A stretch of 60,541 bases of DNA from Salinivirgaceae bacterium (GCA_024405635.1 JAKSOL010000018.1:1-60541); one strand, 5' to 3'; shown: positions 34,673 through 44,862, counted from the stretch's first letter. The notes: generated from the letters alone by a model not told the origin. A program made the numbers and translations.

Positions 34673-36022
34673 ATGAATAACAAAGGTTACATAGTAGTTC
34701 TTGGCGCAGGCGAAAGCGGCGTTGGTTCGGCAATATTGGCTCAAAAACAAGGTTTTGATGTGTTTGTGTCAGACTTTGGCACCATTGCCGAAAAGTACAA
34801 GAAGGCGCTAATTGAAAACAACATTGAGTGGGAAGAAAAGCAACACTCAATGGAAAAAATTTTGGCAGCCGACGAGGTGATTAAAAGCCCTGGCATTCCA
34901 GAAAAAGCACCAGTTGTGAAAGAATTACGTGCCAAAGGCATAAACATTATAAGCGAAATAGAGTTTGCCGGTCGATACACCAATGCAAAAACAGTTTGCA
35001 TTACTGGTAGCAATGGCAAAACCACAACCACATTGCTAACCTACGATTTGCTTAAACGTGCCGGACTTAACGTTGGTTTGGGCGGAAACGTAGGCAAAAG
35101 TTTTGCGTGGCAAGTAGCAACCGAAAACTTCGACTACTATGTGCTTGAACTTAGCAGCTTTCAACTCGATGGCATGTACAACTTTAAAGCCGATGTAGCT
35201 GTTCTTATGAATGTTACCCCCGATCACCTTGATCGCTACGAGTACAAGTTTGAAAACTACCTTAACTCTAAGTTCCGCATTATGCAGAACATGGACAAAG
35301 ACTGCTACTTTGTTTACTGCCAAGACGATCCTGCAACAATGGAAAAAATGGCAACCATTTGTTCAAAAACAAACCTTGTGCCTTTCAGCCTCGAAAAACA
35401 AGTTGAGGTTGGAGCATGCCTATCTTCTGACGAATCACAAATAAACATACACCTACAAAACAACGATTTTATTATGAACTACAACGAACTATCTCTACCT
35501 GGCAAACACAATGCCTACAACTCAATGGCTGCCGCTATTTCGGCCAAAGTGTTGGGAATTAAAAACGAGTACATACGCGAGAGCCTTACTTCTTTTCAAG
35601 GTGTTGAGCATCGTTTGGAGCACGTACTTAAAGTTCACAAAATTGATTTTATCAACGACTCAAAAGCCACTAACATTAACAGTACTTGGTACGCTCTTGA
35701 AAGCATGCACCAACCTACTATTTGGATTGTGGGAGGAAAAGACAAGGGTAACGACTACACAACCCTTTTGCCTTTGGTTCGTCAAAAAGTTAAAGCTATT
35801 ATCTGTCTTGGTGTTGACAATACTCCAATTCACAAAGTGTTTGATGGTGTAATAAAAGATATTATTGACACTCAATCGATGGAACAAGCTGTAAAATCGG
35901 CCTATTTTATGGGTGAGGAAGGCGATGTGGTTTTGTTGAGCCCTTGCTGTGCTAGTTTCGATTTATTTGAAAATTACGAAGACCGTGGTCGTCAGTTTAA
36001 AGCTGCCGTTCGCAATCTATAA
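34673..36022 (+). CDS. murD: UDP-MurNAc-L-Ala-D-Glu ligase
   Basis: Adds D-glutamate to UDP-MurNAc-L-Ala in the cytoplasm. The 449-residue protein starts with the UDP-binding IVVLGAGESGVGSAILAQKQGF, then the ATP loop ITGSNGKTTTTLLTYDL, LELSSFQLDGMYNFKADVAVLMNVTPDHLDRY, and C-terminal FINDSKATNINSTWYAL with IWIVGGKDKGNDY and LLSPCCASFDLFENYEDRGRQF. All are MurD signatures. It lies 13 bases after mraY. Confidence 0.96.
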   Translation: MNNKGYIVVLGAGESGVGSAILAQKQGFDVFVSDFGTIAEKYKKALIENNIEWEEKQHSMEKILAADEVIKSPGIPEKAPVVKELRAKGINIISEIEFAGRYTNAKTVCITGSNGKTTTTLLTYDLLKRAGLNVGLGGNVGKSFAWQVATENFDYYVLELSSFQLDGMYNFKADVAVLMNVTPDHLDRYEYKFENYLNSKFRIMQNMDKDCYFVYCQDDPATMEKMATICSKTNLVPFSLEKQVEVGACLSSDESQINIHLQNNDFIMNYNELSLPGKHNAYNSMAAAISAKVLGIKNEYIRESLTSFQGVEHRLEHVLKVHKIDFINDSKATNINSTWYALESMHQPTIWIVGGKDKGNDYTTLLPLVRQKVKAIICLGVDNTPIHKVFDGVIKDIIDTQSMEQAVKSAYFMGEEGDVVLLSPCCASFDLFENYEDRGRQFKAAVRNL

Positions 36023-36052
36023 ATAATTGTTTCAAACTTTTTTTTGAGCTGA

Positions 36053-37264
36053 ATGGACAACCTCAAAGAACTGATAAAATCAAAGTTTGCTGCTGAAATT
36101 AAAGGCGACAAGATAATTTGGGCAGTTGCTGTTTTTTTGGCAATTGTGTCAATGTTGGCGGTTTATAGCGCCACAGGAACACTTGCTTTCAAAAAAGGTG
36201 GCAGCACTCTGCATTATCTTTTCCGCCATGGAATTTTTGTTGTGGCTGGCTTTTTTGTCATGTGGCTTGTTCAGCGAGTTCAAGGAAAAGTGCTTATTAA
36301 ATGGCTGAATATTCTATCGCCCTTTTTGGTTTATGCCAGTGTGCCGTTGTTGCTTTTCACCTTGGTTAGTGGAGCATCGCTAAACTCGGCGTCGCGATGG
36401 ATTTCAATTATGGGTTTCACGTTCCAAACATCAGACTTTGTTAAGCCAGCACTTATTATATACGTATCAACCATGTTAGCCAACATTAAAAATGCCAGCA
36501 ACGAGGTTGAAATGCGTAAGCAGTTTTGGATAATGATTGGTTGGATTGCCATTATCTGTGCGCTTATTATGCCTGCCAACCTTTCAACTGCAGTAATGCT
36601 TTACGCCATTTGTTTGCTGCTAATTTTTATTGGCGAAGTTAAGATGGAGTTGGTTATGAAATTGTTAGGGCTTACTGCAGCGGCTGGCGTGTTGGTGTTG
36701 CTACTTATTTTCTTTGGTCCACAAGTGGGACGTGTTGCAACATGGAAAGCGCGCATTGAGCGTTTTGTATCAAACGACCCAAATGCTCACGATGCAGAGG
36801 AAAACTTTCAGGCCGACCGTGCAAAAATGGCTGTTGTAGGTGGCAGCCTTGTGGTGAGCGGTCCGTTTGGTCGCGGTCCAGGCAATAGCATTCAGCGTCA
36901 TAGTTTGCCACACCCTTATTCCGATTTCATTTATGCCATAATTATTGAAGAATATGGTTTTTTGGGCGGACTACTTGTAATGTTTGCCTATTTTACGTTG
37001 TTCTTTAGAGCCATAAAATGCGCCATAAAGTGCAGTAGTATGTTCCCGCAGATGATGGTTATAGGTTTGGCGCTTAGTATGCTCATTCAGGCTTTATTTA
37101 ACATGGGAGTTGCCGCTGGAGCTTTTCCAGTTACAGGACAAACCCTGCCTTTTGTTAGTATGGGCGGAACGTCAATTTTGTTTGTAAGTGTAATGTTTGG
37201 GCTCATTTTGAATATAACTGTAAACGGCGACATTCCTATTGAGACCGCCAAAAAAGCAAAGTGA
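36053..37264 (+). CDS. ftsW: Septal peptidoglycan polymerase FtsW
   Basis: SEDS-family glycosyltransferase that polymerises lipid II at the septum with FtsI. The 403-residue protein has about ten membrane spans. Landmarks are GASLNSASRWISIMGFTFQTSDFVKPALIIY and the late SEDS blocks HPYSDFIYAIIIEEYGFLGG, GMGVAAGAFPVTGQTLPFVSMGGTSIL-type segment (GVAAGAFPVTGQTLPFVSMG), which carry the invariant Pro and Ser residues. It lies between murD and murG, as usual for ftsW; rodA would sit with mreBCD. Confidence 0.95.
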   Translation: MDNLKELIKSKFAAEIKGDKIIWAVAVFLAIVSMLAVYSATGTLAFKKGGSTLHYLFRHGIFVVAGFFVMWLVQRVQGKVLIKWLNILSPFLVYASVPLLLFTLVSGASLNSASRWISIMGFTFQTSDFVKPALIIYVSTMLANIKNASNEVEMRKQFWIMIGWIAIICALIMPANLSTAVMLYAICLLLIFIGEVKMELVMKLLGLTAAAGVLVLLLIFFGPQVGRVATWKARIERFVSNDPNAHDAEENFQADRAKMAVVGGSLVVSGPFGRGPGNSIQRHSLPHPYSDFIYAIIIEEYGFLGGLLVMFAYFTLFFRAIKCAIKCSSMFPQMMVIGLALSMLIQALFNMGVAAGAFPVTGQTLPFVSMGGTSILFVSVMFGLILNITVNGDIPIETAKKAK

Positions 37265-37304
37265 CACATAAAAAGAAATTAGTTTGACTTAAAAATATAT
37301 TGAG

Positions 37305-38420
37305 ATGGGAAACAAGAAACGCTTTATTGTTAGTGGTGGAGGTACTGGAGGCCACATCTTTCCAGCTATATCAATAGCCAAAGCCATTATGCGAATCGAC
37401 CCCAACGCCGAAATAATGTTTGTAGGCGCTCACGGCCGTATGGAAATGGAAAAAGTACCAGCTGCTGGGTTCAAAATCATAGGTCTGCCTATTCAAGGTT
37501 TGCAGCGCTCGTCAATTTTCAAAAACATATCGTTTTTGCCCAAATTACTTATCAGCCTTTTTAAGTGCCGCAGCATTATTAAAGAATTTAAACCCGATGC
37601 TGTTATTGGTGTAGGTGGTTATGCAAGTGCGCCTTTGTTGCGAACTGCGCAACGTATGGGTATTCCTACTCTTATTCAAGAACAAAATTCTTATGCTGGA
37701 GTAACAAACAAATGGTTGAGCCGAAATGCAAATTGCATCTGTGTAGCATACGATGGAATGGAAAAATTCTTTCCAAAAGACAAAATAGTGTTTACTGGCA
37801 ACCCAGTTCGTCAAGATTTGCAAAGCCTAACAGCAAGCGCTACCGATGCTACAAATTTCTTTGGCCTTAACCCAAACCTACGCACTGTGCTTGTGGTAGG
37901 TGGTAGTTTGGGTGCTCGTACCATTAACGATAGCATTGTAGCAAACCTTGATTTGCTACTAAAGCAACGCATACAAATTATATGGCAAACTGGTAAAATA
38001 TATTACGATAAGGTGCTTACTGAGGTAGCAAAAAGCAATGTTGAAAACCAGCAAAACCTACACATCTATCAGTTTATAAACCGCATGGATTTGGCTTACA
38101 CAGCAGCCGACGTTATTGTGTCGCGTGCTGGTGCTGGAACCATCTCTGAGTTGTGTTTGGTAGGCAAACCAACCATTTTGGTACCAAGTCCAAATGTTGC
38201 TGAAGACCATCAGACCAAAAATGCACAAGCACTTACTCAACGTGGTGCCGCTGTAATGGTTCCCGATTCGGAGGCTGTTGCTTCTATTGGCGACAAGATT
38301 AAAATGATGCTCGAAAATGACGACAAAATGGTGTCGATGCGTATAAAAATGCGCGAAATGGGAATAAAAAATTCCGACGAACTAATTGCAAACGAAGTAT
38401 TTAAGCTTATAAAAAAATGA
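37305..38420 (+). CDS. murG: UDP-GlcNAc:lipid I N-acetylglucosamine transferase
   Basis: Converts lipid I to lipid II at the inner face of the membrane. The 371-residue GT-B protein has the glycine loop SGGGTGGHIFPAISIAKAI, VGVGGYASAPLLRTAQ, LIQEQNSYAGVTNKWLS, VVGGSLGARTIND and the donor site SRAGAGTISELCLVGKPTILVPSPNVAEDHQTKNA. The last four bases overlap the murC start (ATGA), indicating coupled translation. Confidence 0.96.
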   Translation: MGNKKRFIVSGGGTGGHIFPAISIAKAIMRIDPNAEIMFVGAHGRMEMEKVPAAGFKIIGLPIQGLQRSSIFKNISFLPKLLISLFKCRSIIKEFKPDAVIGVGGYASAPLLRTAQRMGIPTLIQEQNSYAGVTNKWLSRNANCICVAYDGMEKFFPKDKIVFTGNPVRQDLQSLTASATDATNFFGLNPNLRTVLVVGGSLGARTINDSIVANLDLLLKQRIQIIWQTGKIYYDKVLTEVAKSNVENQQNLHIYQFINRMDLAYTAADVIVSRAGAGTISELCLVGKPTILVPSPNVAEDHQTKNAQALTQRGAAVMVPDSEAVASIGDKIKMMLENDDKMVSMRIKMREMGIKNSDELIANEVFKLIKK

Positions 38421-39793
38421 AACTGACCGACTACAATAAAGTATTTTTTATGGGAATTGGCGGCATAGGTATGAGTGCCTTGGCTCGCTGGTTTCGCAAC
38501 GCCGGTTATGTTGTGGGCGGTTACGATCGTACAACATCAGAAATAACAAAAGCTCTTGAGGCCGACGGCGCTCAAATTATTTATACCGACGACGTGGCTT
38601 TGTTGCCTAACGATTTTGTATCAAGCAACAAGGCGCTTGTTGTTTACACTCCAGCCATACCAGCTAACAACGAGTTGCTTTGTTTCTTTAACAATAACGG
38701 TTTTTCGGTTGTAAAACGTTCAGTTGCTCTTGGCATCATTGCTCAGGCTACCACTGCAATATGCATATCGGGCACTCATGGTAAAACTTCGGTTTCAACC
38801 ATGGTGGCTTGCATTTTAGATCAAACCGAAATTGGTGTAAACGCCTTTTTGGGTGGCATTAGCAAAAACTTTAACTCAAATGTGGTAATTCGCCCCGAAT
38901 CGCCGCTCACAGTTATCGAGGCCGATGAGTTCGACCGCTCATTCCTTACTCTTTATCCGCAAGTGGCTGTTGTTACCGCTATCGATGCCGATCATCTTGA
39001 CATTTATGGCACCAAAGCTGAGGTTGAAAAAGCTTTTTCGGCCTTTGTGTCGCAAGTAAAACAAGGTGGTGTAGTTATCCTAAAACAAGGACTAGATCGC
39101 AGTTTGTTTACAAACACTGGCGTAACCTACTACACATACTCGCTCAACCAACAAGCCGATTTCTTTGCATCAGACATTGCAATAGTAAATGGAGAATATC
39201 ACTTTAACTTACATACTCCACGTGGTGTAATTGCCGATGTTTGTTTAGGAACATCATCACTTTATAATGTTGAAAATGCAGTTGCAGCAGCTGCAGCAGC
39301 AATGTCGGCAGGAGCAACCGATGAGCAAATTCGTCACGGAATTTTGTGCTATGCTGGTGTTCGCCGTCGTTTCGATGTTAAGGCCAAACGCGCCGACATT
39401 ATTTACATCGACGACTATGCACATCACCCCGAGGAAATAAAAGCTTGCTTGCGTTCGGTGCGCGATATGTTTCCAACTCAACAAGTTACGGTTATTTTCC
39501 AACCACATTTATACACTCGCACACGCGATTTTGCAGCCGAATTTGCCGAGGCTCTTGACCTTGCCGACCGCGTTATAGTTACCGACATTTACCCAGCTCG
39601 CGAAGAGCCAATTGATGGTGTTACTCCCGATTTAATTTTGAGTAAACTGAAAAAAGCCGACCACTCGTATGTAACTTACAGCCGATTGCTAGCTGAGGTT
39701 GAACGAATTGGCAACGGTGTGTTGCTTACTATGGGCGCTGGTAACATCGATATGCTTATTAATCCAATTCACCAAATGCTTATTGAACGATAA
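38417..39793 (+). CDS. murC: UDP-N-acetylmuramate-L-alanine ligase
   Basis: Starts the stem peptide by adding L-alanine to UDP-MurNAc. The 458-residue Mur ligase has the N-terminal FFMGIGGIGMSALARWF, ATP loop CISGTHGKTSVSTMVACIL, EADEFDRSFLTLYP, AIDADHLDIYG, and C-terminal YIDDYAHHPEEIKACLRSVRD with FQPHLYTRTRDF. Its start overlaps murG and its stop directly abuts the ftsQ start. Confidence 0.96.
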   Translation: MKLTDYNKVFFMGIGGIGMSALARWFRNAGYVVGGYDRTTSEITKALEADGAQIIYTDDVALLPNDFVSSNKALVVYTPAIPANNELLCFFNNNGFSVVKRSVALGIIAQATTAICISGTHGKTSVSTMVACILDQTEIGVNAFLGGISKNFNSNVVIRPESPLTVIEADEFDRSFLTLYPQVAVVTAIDADHLDIYGTKAEVEKAFSAFVSQVKQGGVVILKQGLDRSLFTNTGVTYYTYSLNQQADFFASDIAIVNGEYHFNLHTPRGVIADVCLGTSSLYNVENAVAAAAAAMSAGATDEQIRHGILCYAGVRRRFDVKAKRADIIYIDDYAHHPEEIKACLRSVRDMFPTQQVTVIFQPHLYTRTRDFAAEFAEALDLADRVIVTDIYPAREEPIDGVTPDLILSKLKKADHSYVTYSRLLAEVERIGNGVLLTMGAGNIDMLINPIHQMLIER

Positions 39794-40636
39794 ATGAGTA
39801 ATAAAGCGGAAAATACCAGCCGAAGGGCTATCAACAAACAAAAAGTGCTTGCAGCAGTAAAGCACACACTATTATTGTGTGCCATTGTTGCCTACGTGCT
39901 TGTTGCTTACTCAATGACGGCCGACCGCATCAATACTCAAACAATTAGCAAAGTGGTGGTAAACATCGACAAATCGGGCAATCGCTTTATTGGCCCCGAC
40001 GACATTATAAATATGCTTTCCAATAAAGGAATGTCGCTAGTGGGACAAAACATGGAGTCGGTTAACATAAACACAATTGAACGCGAGGTGCGCAAAATGC
40101 CATCGGTGCGTAACGCCGAGGTTTACAGAACCATTGACGGCCGACTAGGAATACAAGTAACCCAACGACGCCCCATTTTGCATATCTACCCAACCAACGA
40201 TGTTGATTACTACATTGACAACGAGGGCAGAGTAATGCCAAGTAGTAAAAACTACACTGCGCACGTTATTGTGGTTAGCGGGTACATTAACGAACGATAC
40301 ATTGACCACAACGGCGAAAACATTGCAAAAATGGCAAAACAAGGCAAGTCGAGCGGCAAATTGCTACCCGATTTGTACACCTTGGTTAATTTTTTAAACA
40401 GCGATAAAATATGGGCTGCCCAGTTTGAACAAATTTACATTAATCAACAGGGCGACATTGAACTTGTACCACGCATTGGAAACCATGTGGTGCTACTTGG
40501 CGATATTGACAATCTTGAAAAAAAATTCAGAAACCTATATGCCTTTTACAAGCAAGGTTTTGACAAGTATGGTTGGAACAAGTATCGCACTTTGAACTTG
40601 AAATACGAGAATCAAATAGTATGTGTTAAACGCTAA
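39794..40636 (+). CDS. ftsQ: Cell division protein FtsQ
   Basis: Bitopic division scaffold that recruits FtsL/FtsB. It has 280 residues: a basic N-terminus, one span near residues 22-42 (HTLLLCAIVAYVLVAYSM), a POTRA-like segment (VVNIDKSGNRFIGPDDIINMLSNKGMSLVGQNMESVNINTIEREV region) and a beta domain with VRNAEVYRTIDGRLGIQVTQRRPILHIY, the FtsQ core. Conservation is low but position between murC and ftsA supports the name. The annotation of residues is from visual reading only. Confidence 0.9.
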   Translation: MSNKAENTSRRAINKQKVLAAVKHTLLLCAIVAYVLVAYSMTADRINTQTISKVVVNIDKSGNRFIGPDDIINMLSNKGMSLVGQNMESVNINTIEREVRKMPSVRNAEVYRTIDGRLGIQVTQRRPILHIYPTNDVDYYIDNEGRVMPSSKNYTAHVIVVSGYINERYIDHNGENIAKMAKQGKSSGKLLPDLYTLVNFLNSDKIWAAQFEQIYINQQGDIELVPRIGNHVVLLGDIDNLEKKFRNLYAFYKQGFDKYGWNKYRTLNLKYENQIVCVKR

Positions 40637-40641
40637 AACGA

Positions 40642-42093
40642 ATGATTATGGAAGAAAACAAACAAATTGTTGCTGCTATTGATGTTGGTACAACCAAAGT
40701 TGTAGCAGTTATAGGCCGAAAAAACGACGAGGGCAAAATTGAAGTTATGGGTTTTGCAAGCGTCAAGTCGGAAGGAATGATGCGCGGAACCGTGTCAAAT
40801 GTAATTAGCGTAACAAAATCAATAGGCGAGGCTGTTGAGGCTGCACAAAAGCAATCGGGTTTGCGCATAACCGAAGCTCATGTGGGCATTGCTGGTCAGC
40901 ACATTAACTGCATTCAGCAAATGGGCTATCACATTCGCGAAGGAAAAGATTTTAGCACCCCATTTACTGCCGACGATGTTAAAAAAATCACTCGCAGTAT
41001 GCTGAATATGTCGCTTAATCCAGGCGAACAAATCATTCAAATAATACCTCAAAGCTATTCGGTTGACAACGAAATAACCGAAAACCCAATTGGTATGCAA
41101 GGGTCGCGCCTTGAGGTAAACTATCATATTGTTACTGGCCGTCAGAGCTACATCAATATGTTAAAACAATGTGTTGAGGAAAACGGCATCAAGGTTCTTT
41201 CAATAACACTTGAACCAATTGTGTCGGCATGTTCGGTTTTGTCGGCCGACGAAATGGAACTTGGCGTTGCCTTGGTTGATATAGGCGGCGGTACCACCGA
41301 TTTGGCTATTTTCCACGGCGGCAAAATTTGCTACACATCGTCAATACCTTTTGCGGGAAATACTATTACTACCGATATTCAAAAAGGCTGCGGTATTCTT
41401 CCACGCACTGCCGAAGAGATTAAAATTAAATGCGGAGCAGCTGTATTAACCGACCCAAAAGATAAACAAACTTGCATCACCATTCAAGGTTTGCCAGGTC
41501 GTCGTGCTTCTGAAATTACACTCGACACATTGTCGCAAATAATAGGTTCGCGTGTGGGTGAAATTTTCGACGAGGTGAAACGCCAAATAGTAAATTCGGG
41601 TTATGCCAACAAACTACCTGGTGGCATTGTGCTTACTGGCGGTGGTTCGCAACTTAAAAACCTGAAAACATTTGTGTCGTTCAAATTCGGAATCGACGTT
41701 GTTTTGGGTGTCCCAAAAATTCCAGTAACCAGCGCAATGGGCGACGAATATGCTCAAAAAATACAATCGCCAGAAAATGCAACAGCCATCGGCTTGCTAC
41801 TTCGTGGTTTCAATGCGTTTGACAAATTGTCGGAACTTGAGTACAACATTGGCGAGTCGTTAGTTTACAACGAAGCTGAAGAGAAACTTGTTTCCGATAA
41901 AGCCGAAGAACTGAACGAGGTTAAAGCTGAGACCACTGCAAAAGCTGAAAAGAAAGACAAAAAGGGTCTTATTTCGTGGCAAAACTTCGGTTCAAAGTTC
42001 AAAAAAACAGCCGAAAATTTAGTAAATGCAGTGTTTACCGACCCCGATGAAGTGCCTTCGCAAACACCAAACGATAAAGAGACAAACAATTAA
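40642..42093 (+). CDS. ftsA: Cell division protein FtsA
   Basis: Actin-like protein that ties FtsZ filaments to the membrane. The 483-residue protein has the phosphate-1 motif VAAIDVGTTKVVAVIG, the SHS2/1C insertion (LRITEAHVGIAGQHINCIQ), phosphate-2 GVALVDIGGGTTDLAIFHGG, and GIVLTGGGSQLKNL. Near the C-terminus (about 448-470) is an amphipathic stretch, ISWQNFGSKFKKTAENLV, the expected membrane-targeting helix, followed by a short acidic tail. A second ATG two codons in is equally possible as the start. Confidence 0.95.
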   Translation: MIMEENKQIVAAIDVGTTKVVAVIGRKNDEGKIEVMGFASVKSEGMMRGTVSNVISVTKSIGEAVEAAQKQSGLRITEAHVGIAGQHINCIQQMGYHIREGKDFSTPFTADDVKKITRSMLNMSLNPGEQIIQIIPQSYSVDNEITENPIGMQGSRLEVNYHIVTGRQSYINMLKQCVEENGIKVLSITLEPIVSACSVLSADEMELGVALVDIGGGTTDLAIFHGGKICYTSSIPFAGNTITTDIQKGCGILPRTAEEIKIKCGAAVLTDPKDKQTCITIQGLPGRRASEITLDTLSQIIGSRVGEIFDEVKRQIVNSGYANKLPGGIVLTGGGSQLKNLKTFVSFKFGIDVVLGVPKIPVTSAMGDEYAQKIQSPENATAIGLLLRGFNAFDKLSELEYNIGESLVYNEAEEKLVSDKAEELNEVKAETTAKAEKKDKKGLISWQNFGSKFKKTAENLVNAVFTDPDEVPSQTPNDKETNN

Positions 42094-42115
42094 AACAATA
42101 TAAATCTTTACTGAT

Positions 42116-43603
42116 ATGGAAGACGAATTGATGGAATTTGACATGCCACAAGGCAAAGACTCAATCATTAAAGTGATTGGTGTTGGCGGTGGTGGTGGCA
42201 ATGCTCTTAATCACATGTTTGAGCGTGGCATCACTGGTGTCGATTTTGTTATTTGCAACACCGATAACCAAGCATTGAAACAAAGCCCAGTTCCAAACAA
42301 AATACAACTAGGATCAAATCTTACCAATGGATTGGGAGCAGGCAACAAACCCGAGCGTGGTCGTCAGGCTGCAATTGAAAGCCTCGACGACATTGCCGAA
42401 ATACTTTCGCACAACACTCAAATGGTGTTTGTAACTGCCGGAATGGGCGGTGGCACTGGTACTGGTGCTGCTCCAATTATTGCAAAAGAGGCTAAAGACA
42501 ACGACATCTTAACCGTAGGCATTGTTACTCTACCTTTCCGCGTTGAGGGTCCAAAACGCATGAAACAAGCTATGGAAGGCCTGAACGAAATGCGCGAAGT
42601 AGTTGACTCTCTTATAGTTATTGACAACGAAAAGCTCCGCGAGATTTATGGCAATTTACCAGCATCACAAGCCTTTGGTCATGCCAACGATGTGTTAGCC
42701 GATGCCGCAAAAGGTATTGCCGAAATTATTACCGTTCACGGTTTGGTAAATGTCGATTTTGCCGATGTTAAATCGGTAATGAGCAACAGCGGCGTTGCAA
42801 TTATGGGTTCGGCAATGGCATCGGGCGACAACCGCGCTTACGACGCTGTAACCGAGGCCTTGCGCTCGCCTTTGTTGAGCAATCACGATATTAAAGGTGC
42901 CAGCAACATTCTTATAAACATTGCTTCAAGTCCCGAGCACGAGGTTACTCTTGACGAAATTGGTATCATAAACGACCACGCACAAGCTGCATCTGACAAT
43001 AATGCCGACATTATTTGGGGCGACACCTACGACGAGTCGCTTGGCGAAAGCGTTTCGGTTACTATTATCGCTACTGGTTTCTCCGACAGCTTGTTGCAAG
43101 ATTTGCCAATGCCTACTGTTGTTTCAAAACCAACACCCAAGGTTGATCAACCTGTTGACGAGCAACCAACTGCTGACAAAAACGAGCCAATTGACTTTAA
43201 TTTTGACGATGCTGTTGAATCGTCAATGACCGACGAAATGGAGATTACAAGCGAGGCGGAAATGGAAACAAACCCAGTTATCTTCATTGAGCAAAATGTG
43301 GCTGAAACTGAAACTCAAGGTCAACTTGAATTGTTTACCATTGATCAAATTCCGCAAGTTGAAATTCCTGTTGCCGAGCGTCCAGCAAAACCTTTAGATT
43401 ACGATACCGAAGAGAAACTTAAGAATTTGGAAAACGTGCCTGCATACATGCGTGCTGGCATAAAAATCGATTCGCAAGTTAACAACGAGAACTATCAACC
43501 CGAAGACGAGAGCCAACTTTCGCGCACAACAATTTCAACCGACAAAGACGGTAACATAAAACTGCGCCAAAACAACTCGTTTTTGTTCGATAATGTTGAT
43601 TAG
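42116..43603 (+). CDS. ftsZ: Cell division GTPase FtsZ
   Basis: Tubulin homologue that forms the division ring. The 495-residue protein has IKVIGVGGGGGNALNHM, CNTDNQAL, the tubulin signature MGGGTGTGAAPIIA, and the T7 loop NVDFADVKSVM. After about residue 320 comes a long acidic linker, then VPAYMRAGIKID, which resembles the usual FtsA-binding C-terminal peptide, and about 45 more residues ending in NSFLFDNVD. The conserved peptide is thus internal and a second conserved-looking motif closes the protein. This end is common to Bacteroidota to my knowledge, but I cannot verify it here. Confidence 0.96.
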   Translation: MEDELMEFDMPQGKDSIIKVIGVGGGGGNALNHMFERGITGVDFVICNTDNQALKQSPVPNKIQLGSNLTNGLGAGNKPERGRQAAIESLDDIAEILSHNTQMVFVTAGMGGGTGTGAAPIIAKEAKDNDILTVGIVTLPFRVEGPKRMKQAMEGLNEMREVVDSLIVIDNEKLREIYGNLPASQAFGHANDVLADAAKGIAEIITVHGLVNVDFADVKSVMSNSGVAIMGSAMASGDNRAYDAVTEALRSPLLSNHDIKGASNILINIASSPEHEVTLDEIGIINDHAQAASDNNADIIWGDTYDESLGESVSVTIIATGFSDSLLQDLPMPTVVSKPTPKVDQPVDEQPTADKNEPIDFNFDDAVESSMTDEMEITSEAEMETNPVIFIEQNVAETETQGQLELFTIDQIPQVEIPVAERPAKPLDYDTEEKLKNLENVPAYMRAGIKIDSQVNNENYQPEDESQLSRTTISTDKDGNIKLRQNNSFLFDNVD

Positions 43604-43678
43604 CAATTGTTCACTCATATTGCCAAAATTAAAATTGAAAAGTGCCGTACAACGGTCAAAGCATCAAAAAACTAAAAA

Positions 43679-44713
43679 ATGAAAATTGAATTTTCAGCAA
43701 AGCAAATAGCCGAGGCTTTACAAGGTGAAGTTGTTGGCAACGAGGAAGTTAAACTTTATACTGTAGCCAAAATTGAAGAAGGCAGCGAGGGTGCTCTCTC
43801 GTTTCTTGAAAATCCAAAATACGAGCCATACATCTACACAACCAAATCGTCGGCTGTGTTGGTTAACCGCACCTTTAAGCCCGAACATCCAGTAACCGCC
43901 ACTTTGATTTACGTTGACAGCGCTCGCGAGAGTTTTGCATCGTTGCTCGATATGGTTGCCGAGGCTCTTGTGCCCAAAAAATTTGGCATTGAGCAACCTT
44001 CGTTCATCGACCCAACTGCATCTTACGGCGAAGGCATTTATGTTGGAGCATTTGCCTACATTGGCAAAAACGTAAAAATGGGCAACAACGTTAAAATTTA
44101 TCCTCAAGTTTATGTTGGCGACAACGTTGTTCTTGGCGATGACGTTGTATTGATGCCTGGCGTTAAAATTTACTATAACTGCGTGTTAGGTAGCCACGTA
44201 ACCATTCATGCTGGTACCATTATTGGTGCCGATGGCTTTGGTTTTGCTCCAAACTCTGAAAACAACTACAAAAAAGTTCCGCAAATAGGCAATGTGGTTA
44301 TTGAAGATTATGTTGAACTTGGCGCAAACACTTGCGTTGACCGTGCTACAATGGGATCAACCATTGTAAAACGTGGCGTAAAACTCGATAACCTTGTTCA
44401 AATTGGCCACAATGTTCAAATTGGCGAAAACACTGTTATGTCGGCTCAAACTGGCATCGCTGGTTCAACTAAAATTGGTCGCGATTGCATGTTTGGCGGA
44501 CAAGTGGGCGTTGCTCCCCATATTACAGTTGCCAACGGTACCAAACTTGGTGCCCAAAGTGGGGTTAACTCATCGCTTAAAACCGAAGGCGCCGCTCTTA
44601 TCGGCTCTCCAGTTCAACCTTTTGCCGATTGGACCAAAAGCTACGTGCACTTCCGTCGTTTCCCCGAAATTGTGAAACGCATTGATGCCATTGAAAAGAA
44701 ATTAAAGGAATAA
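43679..44713 (+). CDS. lpxD: UDP-3-O-acylglucosamine N-acyltransferase
   Basis: Third enzyme of lipid A synthesis; transfers a hydroxyacyl chain to the glucosamine nitrogen. The 344-residue protein has an N-terminal uridine-binding domain (FSAKQIAEALQGEVVGN, LSFLENPKYEPYIYTT), then left-handed beta-helix hexapeptides with IHAGTIIGADGFGFAPN and LVQIGHNVQIGENT (catalytic His), and a C-terminal helix (RRFPEIVKRIDAIEKKLKE). It lies 75 bases after ftsZ and is closed by its own terminator. No lpxA, lpxC or fabZ is nearby, whereas these are often clustered with lpxD. Confidence 0.94.
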   Translation: MKIEFSAKQIAEALQGEVVGNEEVKLYTVAKIEEGSEGALSFLENPKYEPYIYTTKSSAVLVNRTFKPEHPVTATLIYVDSARESFASLLDMVAEALVPKKFGIEQPSFIDPTASYGEGIYVGAFAYIGKNVKMGNNVKIYPQVYVGDNVVLGDDVVLMPGVKIYYNCVLGSHVTIHAGTIIGADGFGFAPNSENNYKKVPQIGNVVIEDYVELGANTCVDRATMGSTIVKRGVKLDNLVQIGHNVQIGENTVMSAQTGIAGSTKIGRDCMFGGQVGVAPHITVANGTKLGAQSGVNSSLKTEGAALIGSPVQPFADWTKSYVHFRRFPEIVKRIDAIEKKLKE

Positions 44714-44735
44714 TAAACAAATTCTTTAATGTTTT

Positions 44736-44767
44736 GCCCAGCAAGCCTTGGTTTGTTGGGCTTTTTT
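44736..44767 (+). terminator. Intrinsic terminator after lpxD
   Basis: Nine-pair stem GCCCAGCAA / TTGTTGGGC (one G-T pair) with an 8-base loop and six T. Confidence 0.9.
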
Positions 44768-44862
44768 GTGCGAAATAGAAACTACTTGTAGGCTTATTGT
44801 GCGGAATATAAATTAAGTTTGCCTTTTATATATAAGAATATAATTCCAACAATAAACTATTT

